A stretch of DNA of 7,371 nucleotides from Kiritimatiellia bacterium (GTDB lineage Bacteria > Verrucomicrobiota > Kiritimatiellia > RFP12 > UBA1067): assembly GCA_024405255.1 (NCBI GenBank), contig JAKSOY010000222.1, positions 1 to 7,371 of the forward strand, written 5' to 3'. Position numbers and translations under genes: made by a program. Every line of letters begins with the position of its first letter. The first letter of the stretch is position 1. Below are positions 1-7,371 of this stretch, piece by piece. The notes under the pieces were generated by a model that made no database searches, had not been told where the DNA came from, and saw nothing but the letters and a program-made list of their open reading frames with translations.

Positions 1-2119
1 TCTGGAGGTCGTAGCGCCACACGCCGTTCTCCGGATCGTGCTTGAACTGCGCCTTGCCGGACGGGAGCTCCCCGTCCTTCGTCACCATGATGAAATCGGC
101 CGAGACGTAGGCGACCGTGCCCGCGGCAAGCGCGGTCACGATGACCTTCGAGTCCTTCGCCGAGACGCCTTCGAGGCCGGTTCCGACGAACGGACGCTCC
201 GTCGTCATCAGCGGCACGCCCTGACGCATCATGTTCGCGCCCATGAGCGCGCGGTTCGCGTCGTCGTGTTCAAGGAACGGAATCAGGCCGGCGGCGATCG
301 AAATCACCTGCATCGGCGCCACGTCCATGTACTGGACTTCCTTCGCGGGCTTGTCGCAGAACTCCGTCTTGTAACGGCAGGTCACGCGCGCATCCGCAAA
401 CGTCTTGTCCGGATTGAGCGGCGCGTTCGCCTGCGCGATCACGTACTGCTCTTCCACGTCGGCGGGCAGATACTCGACCGTGTTCGTCACCTTGCCGTTG
501 TGCACCACACGATACGGCGTTTCAATGAAACCGAAGCGGTTGATCTTCGCGTACAGGCCGAGCGAGGAGATCAGACCGATGTTCGGACCTTCAGGCGTTT
601 CGATCGGGCAGATGCGGCCGTAGTGCGACGGATGCACGTCACGCACTTCGAAGCCCGCACGCTCACGCGAAAGGCCGCCCGGACCGAGTGCCGAGAGACG
701 GCGCTTGTGCGCGAGCCCCGACAGCGGATTCGTCTGGTCCATGAACTGGCTCAACTGCGACCGGCTGAAGAAGTCCGAAATCACCGCCGAGAACGTCTTC
801 GAGTTGACGAGACGCTGCGGCGAAAGACGGCCCTGCGACGAATCGTGCGTCGTCATGCGCTCGCGGATCAGACGCTCCGTGCGCGCCAGGCCCACGCGGC
901 ACTGGTTCTCCATGAGTTCGCCCGTCGTGCGGATGCGACGATTGCCGAGATGGTCGATGTCGTCCACCTGCTCCTTGCCCATGTAGATCTTGAACAGCAG
1001 GCGCAGCGCTTCGATCACTTCGATGCCGCTCTCGTGCAGCGTGCGGAGCTCCTCCGGCACCTGGCCCCCGAGATGGAGCTTCTTGTTGATCTTGTGACGG
1101 CCCACGTAGCCGAGGTCGTAGTGCGCCAGCTCGAAGAACAGACGATGCATCATCTGCTTCGCATTCTGCGGCGTCGGCGGATCGCCCGGACGCATGCGCT
1201 TGTAGATGTCCTTGAGCGCCTCTTCCTCGTTCTGGATGCCGATCTTGGCGTCTTCACGCAGCGTCTTGATGAGCGTACCATTGTCGTTCGAAACGTCCAC
1301 CGCCACGATCCGGCCAATGCCCGCCGCCGCGATCTGCTCCATCAGGGACGGCGTCACGGGGTCGTAACGGCGCGCCAGCACGGCATTCGACGCCGTGTCG
1401 ACGAGGTCTTCCTTCATGATGAGCTGCGCCAGCTCTTCTTCCGTCCACGCACGGTCCGTCTCCAACGGCTTGAAGTCGTAGAAGAGCTTGAGGATCTCTT
1501 CGTCCGACCCGTAGCCGAGCGCACGCAGCAGCGTGGTCGCATAGAATTTCCGGCGACGACGACGCTGGTCCATGAAGCACCAGAGCACGTCGTTCGTATC
1601 GAACATGATTTCAATCCACGAACCGCGGTCCGGAATGATGCGCACGCTCAGCAGCGGCTGGCCGTTCGCATGCACCGTACGCTCCGTCGAGATGCCCGGG
1701 CTGCGGTGCAGCTGCGACACGATCACACGCTCCGCGCCGTGAATCACGAACGCACCGTCGTCCGTCATCGACGGGATGTCGCCGAGGAACACGTCCTCTT
1801 CCGTCACCTCGTCGCCGTCCTTGAGCTTGAACGTCGCATAGAGCGGCTTCGAATAGGTCTCACCCTCGTACAGCGCCTGCTGATATGTGAACTCCGGCGG
1901 ATCGAGACGGTACTTCACGAAGTCCAGCACGAAGCGGCCATCAAAGCTCGCAATCGGGAAAATCTCGTGGAAGATCGCCTGAAGGCCCTTCTCTTCACGC
2001 TTCGCGGGCGGCACGTTCTCCTGCAGGAAGTCGTTGTAGGACTTCGTTTGGATCTCGATCAGATCCGGCGGCTCGTATGTATTCTGCAACTTGCCGAATA
2101 CCTTGCGCTCTGCTTTCAT
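1..2119 (-). CDS. rpoB: DNA-directed RNA polymerase beta subunit, N-terminal 706 residues (cut by window edge)
   Basis: RpoB is the beta subunit of RNA polymerase and forms one side of the catalytic cleft. The reading frame runs from an ATG at 2117-2119 to the left edge with its C-terminal half missing (bacterial beta subunits are usually about 1,100-1,400 residues). Diagnostic blocks in order are PDLIEIQ (about 18-24), GDIPSMT (113-119), VIVSQLHRSPG (132-142), DIDHLGNRR (387-395), SQLSQFMDQTNPLS (454-467), HKRRLSALGPGG (471-482) and RAGFEVRDVHPSHYG followed by CPIETPEGPN (487-513). The rifampicin pocket residues equivalent to E. coli Q513, D516, H526, R529 and S531 are Q458, D461, H471, R474 and S476, all wild type, so a rifampicin-sensitive enzyme is predicted. 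The start is supported by an AAAGG SD 7 nt upstream and by MKAERKVFGK leading straight into the conserved N-terminus. rpoC would be expected beyond the left edge. Upstream lies an outer-membrane protein gene rather than rplJL. Confidence 0.98.
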   Translation of the reverse strand, partial: MKAERKVFGKLQNTYEPPDLIEIQTKSYNDFLQENVPPAKREEKGLQAIFHEIFPIASFDGRFVLDFVKYRLDPPEFTYQQALYEGETYSKPLYATFKLKDGDEVTEEDVFLGDIPSMTDDGAFVIHGAERVIVSQLHRSPGISTERTVHANGQPLLSVRIIPDRGSWIEIMFDTNDVLWCFMDQRRRRRKFYATTLLRALGYGSDEEILKLFYDFKPLETDRAWTEEELAQLIMKEDLVDTASNAVLARRYDPVTPSLMEQIAAAGIGRIVAVDVSNDNGTLIKTLREDAKIGIQNEEEALKDIYKRMRPGDPPTPQNAKQMMHRLFFELAHYDLGYVGRHKINKKLHLGGQVPEELRTLHESGIEVIEALRLLFKIYMGKEQVDDIDHLGNRRIRTTGELMENQCRVGLARTERLIRERMTTHDSSQGRLSPQRLVNSKTFSAVISDFFSRSQLSQFMDQTNPLSGLAHKRRLSALGPGGLSRERAGFEVRDVHPSHYGRICPIETPEGPNIGLISSLGLYAKINRFGFIETPYRVVHNGKVTNTVEYLPADVEEQYVIAQANAPLNPDKTFADARVTCRYKTEFCDKPAKEVQYMDVAPMQVISIAAGLIPFLEHDDANRALMGANMMRQGVPLMTTERPFVGTGLEGVSAKDSKVIVTALAAGTVAYVSADFIMVTKDGELPSGKAQFKHDPENGVWRYDLQ

Positions 2120-2125
2120 TGGCTT

Positions 2126-2131
2126 ACCTTT
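2126..2131 (-). promoter_or_regulatory. Shine-Dalgarno site of rpoB
   Basis: On the minus strand the sequence AAAGGT lies just before the rpoB ATG, with 7 nt between the GG pair and the start codon. It fixes the rpoB start at 2119. Confidence 0.75.
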
Positions 2132-2179
2132 CTGTTCCTAAACAGATTTTTGTTAAAAACGACCATAAAAATCAACTTT

Positions 2180-2240
2180 TTTCACCGCAACGAATGAAGT
2201 GTGGTAAGCGACCACTTTGTTAACTGTTTCGGCGGTGAAA
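2180..2240 (-). other. Potential structured 5' leader of rpoB
   Basis: The rpoB leader contains a perfect 9-bp inverted repeat: TTTCACCGC (2232-2240 on the minus strand) and GCGGTGAAA (2180-2188). It encloses a second, imperfect hairpin in which AAGTGGT-type arms (about 2198-2218) pair around a CGCTT loop with a 2-nt bulge. The left arm of the outer stem lies at or just after the predicted transcription start, so the first few bases may not be in the RNA. A TTTTT run follows the right arm by several bases, so this is not a clean terminator. No known riboswitch or ribosomal-protein site is recognised. Confidence 0.4.
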
Positions 2241-2244
2241 GTAC

Positions 2245-2273
2245 ATTGTATCATTTATTTAGAAAAAAGGCAA
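2245..2273 (-). promoter_or_regulatory. Sigma70-type promoter for rpoB
   Basis: The minus strand carries TTGCCT (2268-2273, 4/6 match to -35), a 17-bp AT-rich spacer, and TACAAT (2245-2250, 5/6 match to -10). Transcription would start near 2236-2240, giving a leader of about 120 nt before the rpoB ATG. The -35 element shares bases with the end of the upstream terminator, so termination and re-initiation are packed into the same 40 bp. Confidence 0.65.
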
Positions 2274-2304
2274 GGGCATCTTGCGAAAAATCGCAAGATG
2301 CCCT
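2263..2304 (-). terminator. Intrinsic terminator of the outer-membrane protein gene
   Basis: A perfect 14-bp stem is formed by AGGGCATCTTGCGA (2273-2286) and its complement (2291-2304) around a 4-nt loop. Read on the minus strand, the stem is followed after TGCC by TTTTTT (2263-2268). It lies 23 bases beyond the stop of the beta-barrel gene and separates it from rpoB. There is no T-run on the plus-strand side, so it acts on minus-strand transcription. Confidence 0.85.
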
Positions 2305-2326
2305 GTCCACACCTCTAATTCGTCAA

Positions 2327-3319
2327 TTAGAATTCGAACGCGGCCATGAAACCGCCATAGACGAACTGGTCGTGGTCGTACCAGTCGGCCAGATCGCTGC
2401 CCTGTTCGCGATGGTCGTCGAGGATGCGGCTGTTCAACAGCCCCGTATACGCGACATAGAGATTGAAGCTCAGGTACTCGCGCGCCTGCCACGTGATGCC
2501 CGCACGCGCCTCGGCCGCCGCGAGACCCGTCTTCGCGTCTTCGGTCATGTAGCAGTTGTTGATGAACCGCTTGTGGCCGCCGTCGAGCGTGAAGGAGAGG
2601 TCAAGCGAGAAGTCCTTCAGCGACTCCTTGCCCGTCAGCTCGTCGAAACCGAACGACTTTTCGACGCCCGCTTCGACGATCAGCGAGTGGAGATGCACGA
2701 ATTCATAGTATCCGTTGACAAACGGCGTCAGATACGGGTTCTCGAATTTGAACTTCGCGAACGAATAGTGGACGGACGGGAAGTCCTTCCGCTTCCGGTA
2801 GTCGACGCTGCCGTCGTCGTTGTACCACGACCCGTGCACCGTGTAGTCCTCCCAATAGTAGCCGGCCTGCACGGTCAGCTTGCACTGGTCGTCTTCGTTC
2901 TCGGTGTCGTTCTGCCAGATGGTGTAGTCGGTGTGCAGTTCCCAGTCGCGCTCGTTCCACTCGCCGCGCAGACCTTCCCGCCGCCGGCGGTTCGTAAGGT
3001 CGTTGAGCACCCACAGCGTCGCCCCGATGCTCCATTCGTCCGGCACGAGGTCGAAGTCGAACCACGGATAGGCCGAGGCGATCGGACGGTCGTTCAGCAC
3101 CGCGCCATGGTACACATACGCCGTGTCGGCTTCGAGTTCCATGCCATAGGAGAACCGCGAAAGGAATCCGTCGTCCGACTTCTCCTCTTCAATCGCCTTC
3201 GCAACCTTCTCTCCATCCGCAGGGGCCGGTTGCTTCACAGTCGCCTCTTCCGCCCAGGCGCCAAACGCCAAACAACCAGCCGCCGCCAGCGCGACGAATC
3301 CAAATTCAGACTTCATCAT
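2327..3319 (-). CDS. Outer-membrane beta-barrel protein (TorF/Gcw_chp-like, putative)
   Basis: This encodes a 330-residue exported protein of unknown substrate. Residues 1-23 form a signal peptide (hydrophobic core FVALAAAGCLAFG, AWA cleavage site before EE). A short charged linker (about 25-50) is followed by alternating amphipathic strands rich in Tyr, Trp and Phe from residue 55 to the end. The last residues are FMAAFEF, a C-terminal aromatic typical of BAM-inserted barrels. The segment ELEADTAYVYHG then WSIGATLWVLND resembles the N-terminal pattern of TorF/Gcw_chp putative porins, but this is a family-level impression only. A basic/acidic stretch (RRRREGLRGEWNER, about 110-123) could be a loop. 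Cys16 sits in LAAAGC, which is only a weak lipobox. The first of two tandem ATGs is preferred because an AAGGAG SD lies 10 nt before it. It has its own promoter and terminator, so it is likely monocistronic. Confidence 0.8.
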   Translation of the reverse strand: MMKSEFGFVALAAAGCLAFGAWAEEATVKQPAPADGEKVAKAIEEEKSDDGFLSRFSYGMELEADTAYVYHGAVLNDRPIASAYPWFDFDLVPDEWSIGATLWVLNDLTNRRRREGLRGEWNERDWELHTDYTIWQNDTENEDDQCKLTVQAGYYWEDYTVHGSWYNDDGSVDYRKRKDFPSVHYSFAKFKFENPYLTPFVNGYYEFVHLHSLIVEAGVEKSFGFDELTGKESLKDFSLDLSFTLDGGHKRFINNCYMTEDAKTGLAAAEARAGITWQAREYLSFNLYVAYTGLLNSRILDDHREQGSDLADWYDHDQFVYGGFMAAFEF

Positions 3320-3329
3320 CTTTCTCGTT

Positions 3330-3335
3330 CTCCTT
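3330..3335 (-). promoter_or_regulatory. Shine-Dalgarno site of the beta-barrel gene
   Basis: AAGGAG on the minus strand lies 10 nt before the first ATG (3317-3319) and 13 nt before the second (3314-3316). The spacing favours the first Met. Confidence 0.75.
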
Positions 3336-3358
3336 TTCCGTGGTGAAAATGTCGTGAT

Positions 3359-3389
3359 ATTCTACCACAAGCACGCCCCGCCGTGTGAA
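3359..3389 (-). promoter_or_regulatory. Promoter for the beta-barrel gene
   Basis: The minus strand carries TTCACA (3384-3389, 5/6 match to -35), a long 19-bp spacer, and TAGAAT (3359-3364, 5/6 match to -10) preceded by TGG, an extended -10. The extended -10 could compensate for the long spacer. The predicted start near 3352 leaves a leader of about 32 nt containing the AAGGAG site. Confidence 0.55.
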
Positions 3390-3435
3390 AAAAATTTGGA
3401 CCTTCCGCAAAGGCGGGAAGACCGGACCCTCCAAA

Positions 3436-3457
3436 CTTTTCAACTTTTCAACTTCTT
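3436..3457 (+). repeat. Octamer direct repeat upstream of the glycosyltransferase gene
   Basis: CTTTTCAA occurs twice in tandem (3436-3443 and 3444-3451), followed by a decayed CTTCTT. Its core, TTGAAAA on the minus strand, matches the heptad core of the array at 5444 and differs by one base from the array inside the coding region. It abuts the -35 zone of the plus-strand promoter. Confidence 0.7.
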
Positions 3458-3471
3458 CCCCGTCTTTGATT

Positions 3472-3480
3472 TGGTATAAT
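3472..3480 (+). promoter_or_regulatory. Extended -10 promoter giving a leaderless mRNA
   Basis: TGGTATAAT combines a perfect -10 hexamer (3475-3480) with a TGn extension. No good -35 is visible; the 17-bp position holds CTTCTT (3452-3457). Only 7 nt separate the -10 from the ATG at 3488, so transcription should start at or within a base or two of the start codon. No SD precedes this ATG, which agrees with a leaderless transcript. Confidence 0.65.
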
Positions 3481-3487
3481 ACAGCCA

Positions 3488-5443
<1,956 letters not shown>

Positions 5444-5506
5444 TCTTCAATTTTCAATCTTCAATTTTCAATTTTCAATCTTCAATTTTCAGTTTTCAGT
5501 TTCAAG
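5444..5506 (+). repeat. Heptad tandem array (TYTTCAA) after the glycosyltransferase stop
   Basis: Starting at the base after the TAA stop, the heptads are TCTTCAA, TTTTCAA, TCTTCAA, TTTTCAA, TTTTCAA, TCTTCAA, then TTTTCAG twice and a decayed TTTCAAG. On the minus strand the unit is TTGAAAA, one base from the TGGAAAA phase of the internal array. The plus strand is free of G from 5430 to 5491. The array fills most of the 100-bp gap before the next gene, and no terminator hairpin is present there. Confidence 0.93.
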
Positions 5507-5543
5507 TTAAATCTTCAAACATCCTCAATCGAAGAATCTCATT

Positions 5544-5957
5544 ATGGACAAATCGGAACAAGCCGTTGAACTTTTCAAAACGGGAGCCTGCTGTTCCCAA
5601 GCCGTTTTCGCCGCCTTCGCCGCCGACTACGGCATGGACCCGGAAACCGCGATGAAGGTCAGTGCAGGTCTCGGTGGTGGCGTCGGCCGGATGCGCGAGG
5701 TCTGCGGCGCCGTCACGGGTGCGACGCTGGCGCTCGGACTCAAATACGGACCCGACAAAGCCGCCGTCTATCCCCATGTGCAGGAACTCTGCGCGCGTTT
5801 CAAGGCCGAATGCGGGTCCATCGTCTGCCGCGAGCTGCTCGCCGGCACGGGGGCCACGCAGGGCGGCGCGCCTGAAGCGCGAACGGACGCCTACTACAAG
5901 AAACGCCCCTGCGCGGAAATGGTCCGTCTCGCCGCCCAGCTGGCGACCGAAGTCTAA
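5544..5957 (+). CDS. C_GCAxxG_C_C family protein (putative redox-active)
   Basis: This 137-residue soluble protein matches the C_GCAxxG_C_C family (about 140 residues, four conserved cysteines and a CGAxxG motif). The four expected cysteines are Cys17 (CSQAV), Cys54 (in VCGAVTG, 53-59), Cys95 (CRELL) and Cys123 (PCAEMV). Cys16, Cys83 and Cys90 are additional. The Gly-rich GLGGGVGRM (42-50) before the CGAxxG motif is typical. The family is annotated as putatively redox-active and, as I recall, its genes often sit next to transporter genes, as here. The function is unproven. The ATG at 5544 has only a weak purine stretch upstream (GAAGAA, 5531-5536) and no good promoter was found, so it is probably expressed from the glycosyltransferase transcript or from an unseen promoter in the AT-rich gap. 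Its stop abuts the next ATG. Confidence 0.9.
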   Translation: MDKSEQAVELFKTGACCSQAVFAAFAADYGMDPETAMKVSAGLGGGVGRMREVCGAVTGATLALGLKYGPDKAAVYPHVQELCARFKAECGSIVCRELLAGTGATQGGAPEARTDAYYKKRPCAEMVRLAAQLATEV

Positions 5958-6830
5958 ATGGACCGCCGAACCCTCAAGGGCATTCTCTGCCTGGTCGCCT
6001 CCGCCTTCGGCTTCGCGCTGATGGGGATGTTCGTGCGTTTGACGGACAACTATGGCACCGCCGTCTCCGCATTTCAGAAGAGCTTCTTCCGCAATGCGGT
6101 CGCCCTTTTCATCGCAGGCGGTCTCTTCTTTCAGCATCGCCACCAGCCCATCTCGTACGGGGTGGGTTCGCTGACGCGACGCGCAACCGTACTCGTTCTG
6201 CGCGCGGTCTTCGGCACGGCCGGCATCTTCGCCAATTTCTACGCGCTCGGCAAGATCGACCTGGGCGATGCGATGATGCTGAACAAGCTCGCCCCCTTCT
6301 TCACCGTACTCTTCAGCTGGCTCTTCATCAAAGAGCGCATCACGCTGCGGCAGGCGCTCTGTCTGGGCGGCGCCCTCGTCGGCGCGGCCCTCGTCGCGAA
6401 GCCGGGCTTTGGCGCACGCCCGATGCTGCCGGTCCTCTGCGGACTCTCCAGCGGCGTGTGCGCCGGTGCGGCCTACGCCTGCGTGCGCGAACTCGGCCTG
6501 CTCAAGATGGACGGACGTTTCATCGTCCTCTTCTTCTCGGGCTTTTCGTGCCTCGCCTCGGCGCCGTTCCTGCTGTTCGCCTACCAGCCGATGACGGCGG
6601 CCCAGTTCCTCATCCTCGGTGGCGCCGGTGCGGGTGCGGCGATCGGCCAGTTCGGCATCACCGCCGCCTATCGCTTTGCCGAACCACGCCGCATCGCCGT
6701 CTTCGACTACACGAACATTCTCTTCTCCGCCCTTCTCGGATTCCTCGTCTTCGGACAAGTCCCCGACATCTTCAGCTGGTGCGGATTCGCGCTCATCATC
6801 ACAATGGCCTTCCTCATGCGCCGCGCCTAA
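5958..6830 (+). CDS. EamA/DMT-superfamily transporter
   Basis: This is a 290-residue inner-membrane protein with about ten hydrophobic segments arranged as two EamA-type halves (about 7-148 and 155-288). The first half contains AFQKSFFRNAVALF (38-51) and ends with MMLNKLAPFFTVLFSWLF, ERITLRQ and GAALVAKPG (106-150), the classic EamA end. The second half contains a Gly/Ala-rich segment GGAGAGAAIGQFGITAAY (221-238), then AEPRRIAVFDYTNILFSALLG and a terminal FALIITMAFLMRR. The length is normal for the family. Members export metabolites or amino acids; the substrate here cannot be predicted. The ATG follows the previous stop directly (TAAATG) with no SD of its own, so translation is probably coupled to the cysteine protein. 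No plus-strand terminator with a T-run follows. Confidence 0.92.
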   Translation: MDRRTLKGILCLVASAFGFALMGMFVRLTDNYGTAVSAFQKSFFRNAVALFIAGGLFFQHRHQPISYGVGSLTRRATVLVLRAVFGTAGIFANFYALGKIDLGDAMMLNKLAPFFTVLFSWLFIKERITLRQALCLGGALVGAALVAKPGFGARPMLPVLCGLSSGVCAGAAYACVRELGLLKMDGRFIVLFFSGFSCLASAPFLLFAYQPMTAAQFLILGGAGAGAAIGQFGITAAYRFAEPRRIAVFDYTNILFSALLGFLVFGQVPDIFSWCGFALIITMAFLMRRA

Positions 6831-6870
6831 AATGAAAACGGTCGTCGCATCCGAGGATGCGGCGACCGTT
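6831..6870 (-). terminator. Intrinsic terminator of the small secreted protein gene
   Basis: Arms at 6837-6852 and 6855-6870 pair almost perfectly (one G-T wobble; a few central bases form the loop). Read on the minus strand, the stem is followed by TTTTCATTTT before the transporter stop codon. It lies 20 bases after the stop of the minus-strand gene. On the plus strand the stem is not followed by a T-run, so any effect on the transporter transcript would be partial. Confidence 0.82.
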
Positions 6871-6889
6871 CTACGACGACGCGAACGAA

Positions 6890-7291
6890 TTACTTCGACG
6901 CGCCGAAACCGCGCTTGCTGAAATTGAAGAACGGGAAGAACGGCAGGAAGCCGTCCTTGTTGAAGTTCAGCAGCCCGAACTGCAGCGCCGCGCAATCCGA
7001 ACGGTTGAAGAACGCGAGCTGGCAGCCATTGCGCAGCGTCGTTGCACAGCTATAGCCGATGGCGAACTGGCAACCGCTCTTGACGGCTTGCGCCTTGCTC
7101 ACGAAAACGGAAACCTGCGCACCCGTCACGGTCTTCACATCGGACGCGAACCCGAGAAGGCACCCGCGGAAATCACGCTGGGTATTGTCCGGACTCGTCG
7201 TCCACCAGCTCCAGTCGCATTCACTCTTCTGCGGCTCCGCCACGGCGACAAACGCGGCCATCGCCAACGCCACCATCATCATCTTTTTCAT
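6890..7291 (-). CDS. Small secreted Cys-rich repeat protein (LA_2272-like, putative)
   Basis: This is a 133-residue exported protein. Residues 1-18 form a signal peptide (KKMMMVALAMAAFVAVA, cleavage before EPQ). The mature part is a run of degenerate repeats of 13-16 residues starting at G43, G57, G73, G89 and about A102, in the form G-x-Q-hydrophobic-x-hydrophobic, for example GAQVSV, GCQFAIGY, GCQLAFFN and ALQFGLLN. This pattern resembles surface repeats of the LA_2272 type, but that family match is from memory. Six cysteines (25, 44, 74, 82, 90, 100) recur in the repeats. The C-terminus is an aromatic motif, NFNKDGFLPFFPFFNF (109-124). Expression signals are strong: a consensus promoter, an AAGGAG SD with 8-nt spacing and a good terminator, so it is probably monocistronic and well expressed. 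The function is unknown. Confidence 0.75.
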   Translation of the reverse strand: MKKMMMVALAMAAFVAVAEPQKSECDWSWWTTSPDNTQRDFRGCLLGFASDVKTVTGAQVSVFVSKAQAVKSGCQFAIGYSCATTLRNGCQLAFFNRSDCAALQFGLLNFNKDGFLPFFPFFNFSKRGFGASK

Positions 7292-7299
7292 TTCTTTCT

Positions 7300-7305
7300 C
7301 TCCTT
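7300..7305 (-). promoter_or_regulatory. Shine-Dalgarno site of the small secreted protein gene
   Basis: AAGGAG on the minus strand lies 8 nt before the ATG at 7289-7291. The strong match and optimal spacing fix the start. Confidence 0.85.
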
Positions 7306-7328
7306 AAATTGTTAACATGTCGTCCAGA

Positions 7329-7357
7329 ATTATACCCGTACATTCCTCCACTGTCAA
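7329..7357 (-). promoter_or_regulatory. Perfect consensus sigma70 promoter of the small secreted protein gene
   Basis: The minus strand has TTGACA (7352-7357), exactly 17 bp, then TATAAT (7329-7334): 12 of 12 consensus bases at the optimal spacing. Transcription would start near 7322, leaving a leader of about 30 nt that includes the AAGGAG site. It is the strongest-looking promoter in the window. Confidence 0.9.
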
Positions 7358-7371
7358 GTACAGTCTGCCTG

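Noticed and set aside
2162..2190. A second rpoB promoter (TTGCGG, 17 bp, TATGGT)
   Set aside because: It has only 3/6 and 4/6 matches and is clearly weaker than the 2245-2273 promoter; it could be a minor start but is not supported enough to annotate.
38..2197. A 719-residue plus-strand ORF opposite rpoB
   Set aside because: It is a shadow. The product is an Arg/His/Val-rich string without domains, while the minus frame is unmistakable RpoB. High GC and the rarity of TTA, CTA and TCA in rpoB keep the antisense frame open.
2315..2330. Small palindrome CTAATT-CGTC-AATTAG at the end of the beta-barrel gene
   Set aside because: A 6-bp AT-rich stem overlapping the stop codon, with a much stronger terminator just beyond it; probably chance.
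3314..3319. Lipoprotein interpretation of the beta-barrel gene product (Cys16 in LAAAGC)
   Set aside because: The lipobox is poor and a good AWA signal peptidase I site follows before EE; the barrel-like C-terminus also argues against it.
2201..3346. A 381-residue plus-strand ORF opposite the beta-barrel gene
   Set aside because: The minus frame has a signal peptide, SD, promoter, terminator and barrel-like strands; the plus frame has none of these and runs through the terminator hairpin.
5502..6995. A 497-residue minus-strand ORF opposite the cysteine protein and transporter
   Set aside because: The composition is low-complexity Glu/Arg/Gly/Ala and it covers two well-recognised plus-strand genes, the terminator at 6831-6870 and part of the small secreted protein gene in another frame.

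Overview
The window is about 60% GC by eye. It carries six protein genes, one of them cut by the left edge, with short intergenic gaps and no RNA genes, CRISPR array or transposase gene. It reads as a Gram-negative bacterium: there is an outer-membrane beta-barrel gene ending in Phe, there are signal peptidase I-type signal peptides, and the sigma70-type promoters are clear. The RpoB sequence is a normal bacterial beta subunit. The mix of a TMTC-like GT-C/TPR membrane protein, heptanucleotide tandem arrays and a repeat protein of the LA_2272 type is what I associate with the PVC group (Verrucomicrobiota/Kiritimatiellia-like). That placement is from memory and is weak.

Layout. At 1-2119 (minus) lie the first 706 codons of rpoB, which has its own SD, its own promoter and a roughly 120-nt leader with potential structure. 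At 2263-2304 a strong minus-strand terminator closes the upstream gene, and its T-tract overlaps the -35 element of the rpoB promoter. At 2327-3319 (minus) is an outer-membrane beta-barrel protein. The divergent intergenic region 3320-3487 holds one promoter for each direction and a small octamer repeat. At 3488-5443 (plus) is a 651-aa TMTC-like membrane glycosyltransferase with a TPR-like tail. It is probably translated from a leaderless mRNA and carries an in-frame 195-bp repeat array. At 5444-5506 is a G-poor heptad array, followed by a C_GCAxxG_C_C-type cysteine protein (5544-5957) and an EamA/DMT transporter (5958-6830) joined by TAAATG. A minus-strand terminator (about 6831-6870) follows, then a small secreted, cysteine-rich repeat protein (6890-7291, minus) driven by a fully consensus sigma70 promoter at the right edge.

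How the genes may work together. The three plus-strand genes probably form one transcript, since no terminator lies between them. The cysteine protein and the transporter look like a functional pair. The glycosyltransferase has no recognisable glycan-synthesis neighbours. The most unusual feature is that the glycosyltransferase gene has related short-period repeats (core TKGAAAA) just upstream, inside and just downstream. The internal array of three 63-bp units (nine heptads each, one carrying a GGGG-ACAGA-CCCC mini-hairpin) is stop-free in all six frames and fits exactly 65 codons into a loop between membrane segments. I see no defence or other multi-gene accessory system here.
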